From: Streptomyces cinnamoneus | GTDB taxonomy: Bacteria > Actinomycetota > Actinomycetes > Streptomycetales > Streptomycetaceae | DNA length: 64,000 nucleotides | Reading direction: 5' to 3' | NCBI RefSeq assembly: GCF_002939475.1 | Contig: NZ_PKFQ01000001.1 | Location: forward strand, 6,399,511 to 6,463,510 | Shown: positions 33,827 to 41,355 of the stretch, piece by piece | How the letters are laid out: each line of letters begins with the position of its first letter | Numbering within the stretch: the first letter of the stretch is position 1 | Position numbers and translations under genes: made by a program | The notes under the pieces: generated by a model | What the model was told of the DNA's origin: nothing | Database searches by the model: none | What the model saw: the letters and a program-made list of their open reading frames with translations, nothing else

Positions 33827-34846
33827 ATGGCCGCGCTGGACATCGAGTACGTCGAGCTCTACGCACATGACGAAGCAGCTACGGTCGGCTACCTCGCGGG
33901 ATCCCTGGGATTCCGCAGGGTCGCGCGGGCCGGGCGCCCCGGCCTGGAGACGGTGCTGCTGCGCCAGGGCACCGTGCAGGTCCTGGTCTCCACCGGCCCG
34001 GCGGCGGGGCGCTTCCTGGAGGAACACGGCGACGGCGTCGCCGACATGGCACTGCGCTGCGACGACGTCGCCGGGACGCTCGCGTCGGCGACGGCGGCCG
34101 GCGCCCGGGAGCTGGGGGACGCGGTCGGCGGCCCGGCCGTGACCGGCTTCGGCGGCGTGCGCCACACCCTGTTCCCCGACGGGCCGGACGCCGCCACGCG
34201 ACTGCCGGCCGGGCGCGCGTGGACGCCCTTGTCCGCAGCCGCCGGACCGGTCGAGCGGATCTCCGTCCTCGACCACGTCGCGGTGGTGCTGGAAGCGGGC
34301 ACCCTGCAGGACCACACGGAGTTCTACGAGCGCGGTTTCGGGCTGGGCCGCTACTCCGGCGAGTACGTCGCCTTCGGGGACCAGGCCATGGACTCGGTGG
34401 TCGTGCGCAGTGCGTCCGGCGGCATCACCTTCACCCTCATCGAGCCGGACAAGAAGAAGCAGGCGGGGCAGATCGACGCGTTCCTCGACAAGAACAACGG
34501 CCCCGGCGTGCAGCACCTCGCCTTCCTGGTGGACGAGATCGTTCCGGCGGTGCACGAGTTGCGCGGGCGCGGGGTGGACTTCCTGAGCACCCCCGCCGCG
34601 TACTACGGCCTGCTGGAGCGGCGCTTCCCCGAGATGGCCGGCGAGATCGCGGACCTCAAGGGAGCCGACGTCCTGGCCGACCGCGACGAGTGGGGATACC
34701 TGCTGCAGCTGTTCACCCGCTCGCCCTACGCACGCGGCACCCTCTTCTACGAGCTCGTCCAGCGCCGCGGCTCCCGCGGGTTCGGCAGCTCCAACATCCG
34801 GTCGCTGTACGAGGCGATCGAGCTCGACCGGGTGGCCGCCGAATGA
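33827..34846 (+). CDS. hmaS: 4-hydroxymandelate synthase (HmaS)
   Basis: A 339-residue protein of the 4-hydroxyphenylpyruvate dioxygenase superfamily, two vicinal-oxygen-chelate repeats. The iron ligands are H150 (LDHVAV), H230 (VQHLAF) and E309 (LFYELV). HmaS converts 4-hydroxyphenylpyruvate to 4-hydroxymandelate in Hpg formation; HPPD makes homogentisate instead. Sequence similarity alone separates them poorly, but the next gene encodes the two following Hpg enzymes, so HmaS is strongly favoured. GGGAGG precedes the ATG; the stop overlaps the next start (ATGA). Confidence 0.88.
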   Translation: MAALDIEYVELYAHDEAATVGYLAGSLGFRRVARAGRPGLETVLLRQGTVQVLVSTGPAAGRFLEEHGDGVADMALRCDDVAGTLASATAAGARELGDAVGGPAVTGFGGVRHTLFPDGPDAATRLPAGRAWTPLSAAAGPVERISVLDHVAVVLEAGTLQDHTEFYERGFGLGRYSGEYVAFGDQAMDSVVVRSASGGITFTLIEPDKKKQAGQIDAFLDKNNGPGVQHLAFLVDEIVPAVHELRGRGVDFLSTPAAYYGLLERRFPEMAGEIADLKGADVLADRDEWGYLLQLFTRSPYARGTLFYELVQRRGSRGFGSSNIRSLYEAIELDRVAAE

Positions 34847-37320
34847 AGGGCCACGCCGTCGCGGCCCCGGCGGCGCTCACCCTGGCGGACTACGCCGACC
34901 TGGCGCGGCGCGGCATGGACGCGGCGGTCTGGGACTTCCTCGCCGGCGGCGCCGGCGAGGAACGCACCCTCGCGGCCAACCTCGCCGCCTTCGGGCGGGT
35001 GCGGCTGCTGCCCCGCGTGCTGACCGGCGCCGGACGACCCGTCACCATGACGCGGATCCTCGGCCGCGACTGGGCGGCACCGGTCGGCATCGCGCCCCTC
35101 GCCTACCACACGATGGCGGACCCGGAGGGGGAGACCGCGACGGCCCGCGCTGCGGGACGGGCCGGGCTGCCGCTGATCGTGAGCACCTTCGCCGGGCGGA
35201 CCCTGGAGGACGTCGCCGCCGCCGCGGCCGGCGCCCCCCTGTGGCTCCAGGTCTACTGCTTCCGCGACCGCGACGTGACCCGGCGCCTGGTCGAACGGGC
35301 CGAGCGCGCCGGATTCGAGGCCCTGGTCCTCACCGCGGACGCCCCGCACCTGGGCCGGCGGCTGCGCGACCTGCGCAACGGCTTCCGGCTGCCCGCCGGC
35401 ATCGGCCCGGCCAACCTGGAGGGCGCCGGCTTCGCCTCCCCCCGGGACCACTCCCTCATGGAGTTCGACCCCGGCCTCGACTGGTCAGCGGTGGCGTGGC
35501 TGCGGTCCGTCAGTTCCCTGCCGGTGCTGGTCAAGGGCGTTCTCACGGCCGCGGACGCCTGCCGCGCCGTAGAGGCCGGAGCGGCCGGCGTCGTCGTCTC
35601 CAACCACGGCGGCCGGCAGCTGGACGGCGCCGTCGCGACGCTCGACGCCCTCCCCGAGATCACCGCCGCGCTGGCGGGAGCCTGCCCCGTCCTGCTCGAC
35701 GGCGGGGTGCGCCGCGGCGTGGACGTCCTGGCCGCGCTCGCCCTCGGCGCCGACGCGGTGCTCCTGGGACGGCCGGTCCTCGACGGGCTGGCCGTGGACG
35801 GAGCGTCAGGCGTCGCCCGGGTCCTGGACATCCTCGTCGGCGAACTGACCGACGCGATGAGCCTCTCCGGCCTCGGCTCGGTCGCGGACGCCACACCCGG
35901 CCTCGTCCGTCTCGCGACCGGCACCGCCGCCCCGGAACCGCCGCCGCCCGCCCCCGCCCGGAGCGCCGACGACCCGGAGGCGCCGCGGACCGGCGACCTG
36001 CGCGGCGAGGACCTGCACGGAAGCCTGCGGGACCCGGTGCTCGACACGATGAACTTCCTCAACGAGATCACCCACCGCTACCCGGAGGCGGTTTCCTTCG
36101 CCCCCGGCCGCCCGTACGACCGCTTCTTCGACGTCGAACAGGTCTTCACGTCCCTGCGCCGCTACTGCGACCACCTCGCCGAGCAGGGACAGACGCCCGA
36201 GCAGATCCGCGACGCCCTGTTCCAGTACGGCCCCACGAGCGGCAGGATCCGCGGCCTGATCGCCGACTGGCTGCGCGCCGACGAGGGCATCGACGTGCCC
36301 GCGGAGTCCATCGTCGTCACCGTCGGATGCCAGGAGGCCATGGTCCTCGCGCTACGGGCGCTGGTCCAAGGCCCCCGGGACGCGCTGCTGGTCGCCAGCC
36401 CCTGCTACGTCGGGATCACCGGGGCGGCCCGGCTGCTCGACATCGACCCCACCCCCGTCGCCGAGCGCGAGGACGGCTTCCATCCCGCCGACCTGGAGGC
36501 CGTGGTGCGCGCCGAGCGGGCGCGCGGCCGCCGGCCCCGGGCGTTCTACGTGGTGCCCGACCACGCCAACCCGTCCGGGAACACGATGTCGCTGGAGGCC
36601 CGGCACGAGCTCCTGGAGCTCGCCGGACGGCTGGACCTGCTGGTGCTGGAGGACAGCCCCTACCGGTTGGTCAGCCCCGGGATCCAGCTGCCCACGCTCA
36701 AGTCCCTGGACCGTGACCGCCGGGTGGTGCACCTCGGCTCGTTCTCCAAGACGCTCTTCCCCGGCGCACGCGTGGGATTCGCGGTCGCGGACCAGACCGT
36801 CACCGACCGGGCGGGTGCGACCCGGCTGCTCGCCGACGAGCTCTCCAAGCTCAAGAGCATGGTCACGGTGAACACCTCGCCGCTGAGCCAGGCCGCCGTG
36901 GCGGGCATGCTGCTGGCCGCGGGCGGACGCGCCTCGCAGCTCAACGCCGGCACGGCGGCGCACTACGGCGAGGCGATGCGCGCCACCCTGCGGCGGCTGG
37001 ACGCGTGCTTCGCCGAACCGCGCCGCGCCGGACTGAAGGTCCGCTGGAACAAGCCGGACGGGGGGTTCTTCCTCGTCGTCAAGGTCCCCTTCGTCGCCGA
37101 CAACGCGGCGCTGGCGCGCTCGGCCCAGGACTTCGGCGTGATCTGGACGCCCATGGCGTACTTCTACCCGCAGGGCGGCGGCGAGCACGAGATCCGGCTG
37201 TCCGTGAGCTACCTGAGCCTGGCCGAGATCGACGAGGGCGTCGGCCGGCTCGCCGCGTTCATCGAGCACGAGAGCGAAACCGCGTCGGGCGCATCCGCCG
37301 ACGCCGTCGAGGAAGGATGA
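34843..37320 (+). CDS. Fused 4-hydroxymandelate oxidase / 4-hydroxyphenylglycine aminotransferase
   Basis: An 825-residue two-enzyme protein. Residues about 1-360 are an FMN-dependent alpha-hydroxyacid oxidase (Hmo): FLAGGAGEERT, VLVKGVLTAADA, and the catalytic region VSNHGGRQLDG followed by LLDGGVRRG. After a Pro/Ala linker (about 365-400), residues about 405-815 are a fold-type I PLP aminotransferase (HpgT) with PDHANPSGNT and the PLP-lysine motif GSFSKTLFPGARVG. Together they turn 4-hydroxymandelate into 4-hydroxyphenylglycine. Most clusters keep them as separate genes. Its stop overlaps a 23-codon reading frame that leads into dpgA. Confidence 0.9.
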   Translation: MKGHAVAAPAALTLADYADLARRGMDAAVWDFLAGGAGEERTLAANLAAFGRVRLLPRVLTGAGRPVTMTRILGRDWAAPVGIAPLAYHTMADPEGETATARAAGRAGLPLIVSTFAGRTLEDVAAAAAGAPLWLQVYCFRDRDVTRRLVERAERAGFEALVLTADAPHLGRRLRDLRNGFRLPAGIGPANLEGAGFASPRDHSLMEFDPGLDWSAVAWLRSVSSLPVLVKGVLTAADACRAVEAGAAGVVVSNHGGRQLDGAVATLDALPEITAALAGACPVLLDGGVRRGVDVLAALALGADAVLLGRPVLDGLAVDGASGVARVLDILVGELTDAMSLSGLGSVADATPGLVRLATGTAAPEPPPPAPARSADDPEAPRTGDLRGEDLHGSLRDPVLDTMNFLNEITHRYPEAVSFAPGRPYDRFFDVEQVFTSLRRYCDHLAEQGQTPEQIRDALFQYGPTSGRIRGLIADWLRADEGIDVPAESIVVTVGCQEAMVLALRALVQGPRDALLVASPCYVGITGAARLLDIDPTPVAEREDGFHPADLEAVVRAERARGRRPRAFYVVPDHANPSGNTMSLEARHELLELAGRLDLLVLEDSPYRLVSPGIQLPTLKSLDRDRRVVHLGSFSKTLFPGARVGFAVADQTVTDRAGATRLLADELSKLKSMVTVNTSPLSQAAVAGMLLAAGGRASQLNAGTAAHYGEAMRATLRRLDACFAEPRRAGLKVRWNKPDGGFFLVVKVPFVADNAALARSAQDFGVIWTPMAYFYPQGGGEHEIRLSVSYLSLAEIDEGVGRLAAFIEHESETASGASADAVEEG

Positions 37321-37388
37321 TCGTCATGGTCCGCGCAGGGTTCCCACCGCGCAGCAAGCCCCGCATGTGGGGGTGGACGTTCCGATGA
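37317..37388 (+). CDS. 23-codon coupling/leader reading frame
   Basis: The ATG overlaps the stop of the Hmo-HpgT gene (ATGA at 37317-37320), and its own stop overlaps the dpgA ATG (ATGA at 37385-37388). It encodes a basic peptide ending RMWGWTFR. It may be nothing more than a device for passing terminating ribosomes from one gene to the next; a peptide function is not supported by similarity. Confidence 0.4.
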   Translation: MIVMVRAGFPPRSKPRMWGWTFR

Positions 37389-38524
37389 GCGCAACAGTCA
37401 CCCCGGACGACCGTCCGGCCGCGCCGCCCACCGGCCGCCGGCACCGGCGCCCGGACCCGGTGATCGCCGGGGTCGGCACCGCTGTCGCCGGAAACCCCTA
37501 CTCCCAGGGCGAGTTACTGGACCTGTTCGCGATCAGCGACCCGAAGGTCCGCTCCGTCTTCTCCCACAGCGCCATCGAACGGCGCTTCCTGTCGGTCCCC
37601 CCGAGCGACGCCGACGGCTCGCCCGTTCCCGAACTCCAGGGCGAACTGCTGGCCAAGCACCGCAGGCTCGCCCTCGACATGGGCGGGCGTGCGCTCCAGG
37701 AGTCGCTGAAGAACGCCGGCCTCGACCTCTCCGGGCTCGGCTACCTGTGCTGCGTGACCACGACCGGCTTCCTCACCCCCGGACTCAGCGCCCTGCTGAT
37801 CCGCGAGCTGGGCATCGACCCGGCCTGCCACCGCGTGGACGTCGTGGGCATGGGATGCAACGCGGGCCTGAACGCCCTGAACGCGACGGCCGCCTGGTCG
37901 GCCGCCCACCCCGGCCGGCTCGCCGTCATGCTGTGCGCCGAGGCGTGCTCCGCCGCGTACGTCATCGACGACTCGATGCGCACCGCGGTCGTCAACAGCC
38001 TGTTCGGCGACGGCGCCGCCGCCGTCGCCCTCCTGACCCCCGACGACGAGGACGCACCGCCCACGGCGGCCGGGGGAGCGGGCGGCCCGCGCGTGCTGTC
38101 CTTCGCCAGTCACCTCATCACCGACGCCGTCGACGCGATGCGCTTCGACTGGGACGACCGGCAGGGACGGTTCAGCTTCTTCCTCGACCCGGAGATCCCC
38201 TATGTGGTCGGCGCCCACGCCGAGCGGGTCGTCGACCGGCTGCTGTCCGACGCGGGCCTGCGCCGCGGGGACGTCGCCCACTGGCTCGTGCACTCGGGCG
38301 GCAAGAAGGTCATCGACGCCGTGCGCGTCAACCTCGGCCTGACCCGCCACGACGTGCGGCACACCACCGGCGTGCTGCGCGACTACGGCAACCTCTCCAG
38401 CGGTTCCTTCCTGTTCTCCTACGAGCGGCTGCTCCACGAAGGCGTCGCCGCGCCCGGCGACTACGGAGTGCTGATGACCATGGGCCCCGGATCGACGATC
38501 GAAACGGCGCTGGTCCAGTGGTGA
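37385..38524 (+). CDS. dpgA: DpgA, type III polyketide synthase (3,5-dihydroxyphenylacetyl-CoA synthase)
   Basis: A 379-residue chalcone-synthase-fold enzyme. The nucleophile C158 lies in GMGCNAGLNAL; a histidine in LVHSGGKKVID and an asparagine in YGNLSSGSFLF complete the triad. Family knowledge: DpgA condenses four malonyl-CoA to a precursor of 3,5-dihydroxyphenylglycine, with DpgB and DpgD assisting and DpgC oxidising. It starts in an ATGA overlap with the short leader frame and its stop overlaps dpgB. Leu44 is encoded by TTA (37514-37516), an additional bldA-sensitive codon. Confidence 0.9.
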   Translation: MSATVTPDDRPAAPPTGRRHRRPDPVIAGVGTAVAGNPYSQGELLDLFAISDPKVRSVFSHSAIERRFLSVPPSDADGSPVPELQGELLAKHRRLALDMGGRALQESLKNAGLDLSGLGYLCCVTTTGFLTPGLSALLIRELGIDPACHRVDVVGMGCNAGLNALNATAAWSAAHPGRLAVMLCAEACSAAYVIDDSMRTAVVNSLFGDGAAAVALLTPDDEDAPPTAAGGAGGPRVLSFASHLITDAVDAMRFDWDDRQGRFSFFLDPEIPYVVGAHAERVVDRLLSDAGLRRGDVAHWLVHSGGKKVIDAVRVNLGLTRHDVRHTTGVLRDYGNLSSGSFLFSYERLLHEGVAAPGDYGVLMTMGPGSTIETALVQW

Positions 38525-39198
38525 CGGCCCCGTCCACCGGCCGTCAGGTGATCAGGATCGACGGCACCCGGCCGCCGTCGGCCGGCCTCGTCGCCGCCGT
38601 CACCGCGGCGTGCGAGCGGGTGGAGGACCGCGGCACGCCCACGCGGGTGGTCGTCGAGGCGTCGGGCGCTCCCGACGGGGAGTGGACCCGCGGTCTGACG
38701 CCCGGACTGGTCGGCAAGTGGGAGCGCGCTCTGCGCCGGCTGGAACGGCTGCCCGCCGCCACCGTCGCGGTCGCGACCGGCGACTGCGGCGGTACGGCCC
38801 TGGACGCCCTGCTCGCCGCCGACCACCGCGTCGTCTCCCCGGACACCCGCCTGGTGCTGCCGGTGGCGGCCGGGGCCCCCTGGCCCGGCATGGCGCTCTA
38901 CCGGCTGGTGCGGGAGGGCGGCGGCACCGGCGCGGTCCGCCGGGCGATCCTCTTCGGCGCTCCCCTGGAGGCGGCCGACGCGCTGGCGCTGCACCTGGTG
39001 CACGCCGTCAGCGACGACCTGCCGGGCGCGCTGGAGGCGGCCGACGGTCTGGCCGGGCGGGTGCCCGGTGCGGAACTGGCGATACGACGCCAGTTGATGC
39101 TCGACGCGTCCAGCGTCGGCTTCGAGGAGGCCCTCGGCGCGCACCTGGCCGCGTGCGACCGCGCGCTGCGGCAGACGGACGCGGGAACGGCGCCATGA
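38521..39198 (+). CDS. dpgB: DpgB, enoyl-CoA-hydratase-like partner of DpgA
   Basis: A 225-residue crotonase-fold protein, shorter than normal hydratases. The oxyanion-hole loops are reduced, and the sequence GLTPGLVGKWERALRRLERL then TGDCGG fits DpgB, which boosts DpgA turnover, rather than DpgD. GTG start overlapping the dpgA stop. DpgC and DpgD are not in the window; they would have to be downstream of the NRPS genes or elsewhere for Dpg to be made. Last gene of this operon; a 188-bp gap follows. Confidence 0.82.
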   Translation: MTAPSTGRQVIRIDGTRPPSAGLVAAVTAACERVEDRGTPTRVVVEASGAPDGEWTRGLTPGLVGKWERALRRLERLPAATVAVATGDCGGTALDALLAADHRVVSPDTRLVLPVAAGAPWPGMALYRLVREGGGTGAVRRAILFGAPLEAADALALHLVHAVSDDLPGALEAADGLAGRVPGAELAIRRQLMLDASSVGFEEALGAHLAACDRALRQTDAGTAP

Positions 39199-39386
39199 CG
39201 GCGATCGTCCGGCGCCGCGCCGCCACCGCCGGGCTTCACGGCTGACGGAAACACCGGGCCACGGCGGCGGAAGTGCCCAGGCCCGAACATCTTGATCGAG
39301 TACGGCGCGCCATGACAGAGTTCATTCGAAAACACCTTTGAGTGTGACAGGCCGCGTCATCGGAATCCCGGGATGGTGGTACTGAA

Positions 39387-40970
39387 ATGCAAGGCGGCGA
39401 GAAATTCCTGAAATCACGCGTCATCATTGAGCCGCTGGTCGACCGGTTCTACGCGTGGTTCCACACGGTGGCGCCGGTCCAGGCCTCGATGAACCTGGCA
39501 CGACTCCAGGTTCCGCTTCTCGAGTCGTATCTGCAGTCCCCCGAGAGCCACGTCGTGGCCAGCAACAACCCCGACCTGCGCGGCGGTTATTTCGTGAACA
39601 TCCCCGAGGAGCGCAGCGACGAGGTGCGCGAGCTGCTCGACTCGATCCGCAAGGAACGCGCCGGAATGCTCGAATTCGCCGCCGCGGTCGCCGAGGCCGA
39701 GGAACTGCTGCGGCAGAACGCCACCGGGTTCGACCTGACGCCCCTCTACCCCAAGCTGCCCAAGGCCCTGTCCGGGCTGGTGGAGCTGGCGTACGACACC
39801 GGCAACCAGGCCTCGGTGCGGTTCGTCGAGCCCCTCGCGTACCACAGCCCGGCGTACACCGAGGAGCGGCAGTCGGTGCAACTGTCCCTGGAACCGGGCG
39901 TCGAGCGCCCGTTCATCCTGAGCACCCCCCGGCTGCCCGCGCCCGACGTCCTGGAACTGGCCGTCCCCTTCCGGCACCAGGGCCTGGCGGACCTCTTCCG
40001 GGCGCGGATCCGGCCCACCACCGAGGCCGCCCTGCGCGAGGCCCTGGAACTGGACGACGCGCAGGCCGCGCTGCTGCCCGGGCTGCTGGCCGACGAGCCG
40101 GCCGGCTCTCCCGACCGGCACATCGACGCCGGAGGCCGGATCCGCTACTTCGGCCACGCCTGCCTGCTGCTGCAGAGCCCCGGCGCGGCGATCCTGACCG
40201 ACCCCTTCATCAGCGCCGACGGCTCGCACGGCGACCGCTTCACCTACGACGACCTGCCCGACCACATCGACCTGGTGCTCATCACCCACGGCCACCAGGA
40301 CCACATCGTGCTGGAGACCCTGCTCCAGCTGCGGGGCCGGGTCGGCGCGGTCGTCGTCCCGCGGGCCTCCCGCGGCAACCTGGTGGACCCCTCCGTCGGG
40401 CTCTACCTGCGGCACCTGGGCCTTCCCGTGGTCGAGGTGGACGACTTCGACGAGGTGCCCTTCCCGGGCGGCGAGGTCGTGGCCACCCCCTTCCTCGGCG
40501 AGCACTGCGACCTGGACATCCGCGCCAAGTCGACCTACTGGGTGCGGCTGGCCGGCAAGTCCGTCTACGTCGGCGCCGACTCCTCCGGCATCGACCCCGG
40601 GCTCTACCGCTACGTGCGCGAGCACCTGGGCACCGCCGACATGGCCTTCCTCGGCATGGAGTGCGACGGCGCCCCGCTCACCTGGCTCTACCGGGCCCTG
40701 CTGACCCGGCCGGTGCCCAAGAAGATGAGCGGCTCCCGCAAGCTCTCCGGCTCCGACGCCGCGCAGGCCGCCGCCATCATGACGGAGTTCGGCGCCCGTG
40801 AGGCGTACGTCTACGCCATGGGCGAGGAGGAGTGGCTCGGCCACGTCATGGCCACCACCTACGACGAGGACACCTACCAGCTCCAGCAGATCGACGAGTT
40901 CCTCACCTGGTGCGCCGACCGTGGAATACCCGCCGAGCACCTCCTCAACAAACGTGAATGGCGCTGGTGA
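39387..40970 (+). CDS. CmlA-type diiron beta-hydroxylase
   Basis: A 527-residue protein matching the size and two-part layout of CmlA: an N-terminal all-helical/beta domain to about residue 245 and a C-terminal metallo-beta-lactamase-fold domain with the dinuclear motif H301-x-H303-x-D305-H306 (THGHQDH). These enzymes use a non-heme diiron centre and O2 to beta-hydroxylate an aminoacyl group on an NRPS carrier domain. The likely substrate here is the Asp or Asn loaded by the first NRPS, as in beta-hydroxy-Asn of ramoplanin (from memory). A new promoter in the 188-bp gap upstream is probable. Confidence 0.87.
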   Translation: MQGGEKFLKSRVIIEPLVDRFYAWFHTVAPVQASMNLARLQVPLLESYLQSPESHVVASNNPDLRGGYFVNIPEERSDEVRELLDSIRKERAGMLEFAAAVAEAEELLRQNATGFDLTPLYPKLPKALSGLVELAYDTGNQASVRFVEPLAYHSPAYTEERQSVQLSLEPGVERPFILSTPRLPAPDVLELAVPFRHQGLADLFRARIRPTTEAALREALELDDAQAALLPGLLADEPAGSPDRHIDAGGRIRYFGHACLLLQSPGAAILTDPFISADGSHGDRFTYDDLPDHIDLVLITHGHQDHIVLETLLQLRGRVGAVVVPRASRGNLVDPSVGLYLRHLGLPVVEVDDFDEVPFPGGEVVATPFLGEHCDLDIRAKSTYWVRLAGKSVYVGADSSGIDPGLYRYVREHLGTADMAFLGMECDGAPLTWLYRALLTRPVPKKMSGSRKLSGSDAAQAAAIMTEFGAREAYVYAMGEEEWLGHVMATTYDEDTYQLQQIDEFLTWCADRGIPAEHLLNKREWRW

Positions 40971-41022
40971 AAGACCCGCTCTTCGACGACTCCCCAGCAC
41001 GGGCGACGGAAAGGAAAAGACA

Positions 41023-41235
41023 GTGACGAACCCGTTCGAGGACCCCGACGCCGAATACCTCGTCCTGGTCAACGACGAGAACCAGCACTCCCTCTGGCCG
41101 GTCTTCGCCGACGTTCCCGAGGGCTGGCGGGCGGTTTTCGGAAAGGCCGGCCGCCAGGACTGCCTCGACTACATAGAGAAGTCCTGGACCGACATGCGCC
41201 CCAAGAGCCTCATCGAGGCCATGGAGAAGAACTGA
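41023..41235 (+). CDS. MbtH-like protein
   Basis: A 70-residue MbtH family member with the diagnostic NDENQHSLWP, GWRAVFG and SWTDMRP segments. Binds and activates NRPS adenylation domains. GTG start preceded by AAAGGA; 52 bp after the hydroxylase gene. Serves the NRPS proteins encoded downstream. Confidence 0.95.
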   Translation: MTNPFEDPDAEYLVLVNDENQHSLWPVFADVPEGWRAVFGKAGRQDCLDYIEKSWTDMRPKSLIEAMEKN

Positions 41236-41255
41236 CGCCACTCCGCCCGCGGCTC

Positions 41256-41282
41256 CCGGCACCGGAACGCAACCGGTGCCGG
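41256..41282 (+). terminator. Hairpin between mbtH and the acyl-AMP ligase gene
   Basis: CCGGCACCGG (41256-41265) pairs with CCGGTGCCGG (41273-41282) around a 7-nt loop. It sits in the 120-bp gap and could attenuate transcription into the NRPS part of the cluster. Confidence 0.5.
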
Positions 41283-41355
41283 CCCCCGGTGGAGAACCCC
41301 TTTCGGTGAACAACCTTTCCGGAGCCGGCGCAGGCTGGTGGGCGGAGGAAATGCC

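Noticed and set aside
33827..34846. Housekeeping 4-hydroxyphenylpyruvate dioxygenase (tyrosine degradation)
   Set aside because: Metal ligands are the same, but translational coupling to the Hmo-HpgT fusion makes hydroxymandelate synthase the better call.
41338..41355. An earlier GTG start for the acyl-AMP ligase
   Set aside because: The GGAGGA ribosome-binding site lies inside that extension and is correctly spaced for the GTG at 41356.
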